From Verrucomicrobiales bacterium (lineage in GTDB: Bacteria > Verrucomicrobiota > Verrucomicrobiia > Limisphaerales > Palsa-1400): a DNA stretch of 7,477 bases. The stretch covers positions 1 to 7,477 of the forward strand of contig JAQGOW010000167.1 in NCBI GenBank assembly GCA_028293405.1. Direction: 5' to 3'. This document shows positions 6,094-7,477 of the stretch, piece by piece (the first letter of the stretch is position 1; every line of letters begins with the position of its first letter). The translations under genes and the position numbers were made by a program. The notes below the pieces were generated by a model that made no database searches, had not been told where the DNA came from, and worked only from the letters and a program-made list of their open reading frames with translations.

Positions 6094-7477
6094 ATGCAGG
6101 TCAAAGTGAGTGGTGGTGGGATCGGTAGGGCCGTTTTGATAGCGGTGTGTTGTTTGTCTTGGAGCGCGCGCGCATCGTCGCTGGTTGACACTTCGTTCAA
6201 TCCGGGCAGCGGTGCTGACGCGCTGGTTGAAACGGTCATTGTGCAACCCGACGGAAAAATTCTGCTCTCGGGAAGTTTCACGCACTTCAACGGCACGCCG
6301 CACGCCTATATGGTGCGGCTGAATCCCGATGGCAGCATTGACACGTCGTTTGAGGCGCACCCGTCGTATCGGGTGCGCACGATGGCGTTGCAGCCGGACG
6401 GTAAAATTGTCATCGGCGGTTTTTTCAACGCAGTTGGGGATCAACCCCGCAATCTCGTTGCGCGGCTTAATCCAGACGGCAGCCTCGACCGTTCATTCGA
6501 TCCAGGAACAGGCGCATCGGGAACGCTTGGTGTTGCGATCGACGGAAACCCGAACCCATATATTTTTGCAACGGCAGTGCAAAATGATGGGAAAATTCTA
6601 ATCACCGGAAATTTCACTAACTACAACGGCACATATATAACGGGACTTGCGCGGCTGAACAGCGATGGGTCGTTGGACCGGAGCTTCGACGTAGGCGATG
6701 ACTTGAACACGTGGGGTCGCTCGTTGACGCTATTGAATGACGGCCGGTTTATTGTGACCGGTTGGTTCAATCACTATAATCGCGCCGACCACAGCCGGAT
6801 GGCGATTGTGAACCCGAATGGAAGTGCGGATTCGTCATTTGCGCCGAACTTCGGTGATCAGACTGCAGTCTACTCGGCGGTTCCGCTGTCGAACGGCAAA
6901 TACATCGTGAGTGGGCATTCCGAGAATATTCACAAGGTCTTCGAGCAAGACATCGCTCGAGTGAATGGTGATGGATCGTTCGATACGAGCTTCGTCGGTA
7001 GTGTCAACGACAAGACTGAGATGGTTCGCCTGCAATCCGATGGAAAGATTTTGCTTTGCGGATACTTTACGTCGGTCGATGGCACGCAGCGAACGAGTGT
7101 CGCGCGATTGAACGCAGACGGTTCGCTGGACGACAGTTTTAAGGTGAATGTCGACAACTACGCGTGGTCGCTATTCATTCAGCCTGACGGCAAAATTCTT
7201 GTCGCGGGCGGGTTCAACACCGTCGATGGGTATTCGCGCAACGGTATCGTTCGGTTGTATCCGATCGTTCAGCCTGAAGACATCGTTCCGCCGAGTCTGC
7301 TGGTCACCACGCCGGCTGAGGACGTCAACAACATCAGCAGTTCGGCTCTGACGATGTCGGGAACAGCGGTTGACTCGAATGGCGTGGCGAGCGTTTCAGT
7401 GTCGATCAATGGGCAATCGGTGGATGTCACGGGCACGAGCGATTGGTCCGCGACTGCGACGTTGCTTCCCGGCACGA
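6094..7477 (+). CDS. Exported delta-60-repeat protein with C-terminal Ig-like module, 3' truncated by window
   Basis: The frame runs open from ATG 6094 to the window edge, giving 461 complete codons and no stop. The start is supported by GGAG at 6080-6083 and by the signal peptide that follows: Lys4 and Arg12, a hydrophobic core at about 13-22, and a likely cut after SARA at residue 27. Seven delta-60 repeats follow, with x-D/N-G-K/R turns at about 52, 101, 164, 215, 266, 315 and 364. D-x-S-F closes them at 83, 132, 195, 246, 297 and 346, and D-T-S-F at 32-35 probably completes the seventh. The repeat body is a clear paralogue of the gene upstream: 50 of 64 residues are identical by hand over residues 90-153 against 101-164 there. 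After about residue 394 the proteins differ. This one enters an Ig-like beta-sandwich (VTTPAED, SGTAVDSNGVASVSVSINGQ, DWSATATLLPGT) resembling the glucodextranase-B-type and other bacterial Ig-like modules, often repeated in long surface proteins. The full length and the rest of the C-terminus are not visible; the function is unknown. Confidence 0.92.
   Translation, partial: MQVKVSGGGIGRAVLIAVCCLSWSARASSLVDTSFNPGSGADALVETVIVQPDGKILLSGSFTHFNGTPHAYMVRLNPDGSIDTSFEAHPSYRVRTMALQPDGKIVIGGFFNAVGDQPRNLVARLNPDGSLDRSFDPGTGASGTLGVAIDGNPNPYIFATAVQNDGKILITGNFTNYNGTYITGLARLNSDGSLDRSFDVGDDLNTWGRSLTLLNDGRFIVTGWFNHYNRADHSRMAIVNPNGSADSSFAPNFGDQTAVYSAVPLSNGKYIVSGHSENIHKVFEQDIARVNGDGSFDTSFVGSVNDKTEMVRLQSDGKILLCGYFTSVDGTQRTSVARLNADGSLDDSFKVNVDNYAWSLFIQPDGKILVAGGFNTVDGYSRNGIVRLYPIVQPEDIVPPSLLVTTPAEDVNNISSSALTMSGTAVDSNGVASVSVSINGQSVDVTGTSDWSATATLLPGT
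6181..7263 (+). repeat. Copy 2 of a tandemly duplicated propeller-coding segment
   Basis: This segment of 361 codons, from LVDTSF to the end of the seventh repeat, is paralogous to 4726-5826. The best conserved part is the second repeat and the start of the third (FDPGTGASGTLG is identical in both). Repeats 4 and 5 have diverged most outside their strand residues. The preceding spacer and signal peptide do not align with those of copy 1. Confidence 0.85.

Noticed and set aside
6142..6156. Possible lipobox (I-A-V-C-C) in the second propeller protein
   Set aside because: The residue before the first Cys is Val instead of Gly, Ala or Ser, and a good signal peptidase I site (S-A-R-A) follows.
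4726..7263. Recurring DNA motifs such as CAGCCGGACGGTAAA as a possible CRISPR or repeat element
   Set aside because: The units are imperfect, all in one coding frame, spaced about 150-190 bp, and encode the Q-P-D-G-K turn of the protein repeat.

Overview
The window is one strand-consistent stretch of three large genes, all on the + strand. They are the 3' end of a nonribosomal peptide synthetase (NRPS) gene, followed at short distance by two tandem paralogous genes for secreted delta-60-repeat proteins, which are predicted beta-propellers. No RNA gene, mobile element, CRISPR array or convincing terminator is visible. Coding density is close to 100%: the only gaps are 30 and 57 bp, and each carries a plausible Shine-Dalgarno site.

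Likely host: a Verrucomicrobiota (or related PVC) bacterium. This is inferred mainly from the second gene. It has a delta-60 repeat array, and its C-terminal module (pattern Y-T-L-x-Y-K then W-T then G-D-G-T then R-x-Y-R-L at the extreme C-terminus) is of a kind I associate with the many exported proteins of soil and freshwater Verrucomicrobiota. The NRPS alone would not decide this, and no marker gene is present.

Layout: 1-4581 encodes the last 1,526 residues of an NRPS. It enters in the middle of an adenylation domain and reads A(partial)-T-C-A-T-stop. The first A domain carries a threonine-like specificity code (D-F-W-N-V-G-M-V-H-K). The second carries a code resembling those of glycine (D-I-L-Q-L-G-M-I-W-K). 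No epimerase, thioesterase or reductase domain is present, so release or transfer of the peptide must be done elsewhere. 4612-6036 encodes a 474-residue exported seven-repeat protein. 6094 to the window end encodes a paralogue with the same seven repeats, running on into an Ig-like module and off the window.

How they may work together: the spacing and shared orientation make one transcript plausible. The NRPS product would be made in the cytoplasm, while the two propeller proteins carry signal peptides and act outside the inner membrane. A functional link, such as binding, display or handling of the peptide, is only a hypothesis. The delta-60 family has no established biochemical role that I know of, and these proteins are common in such genomes outside biosynthetic clusters.
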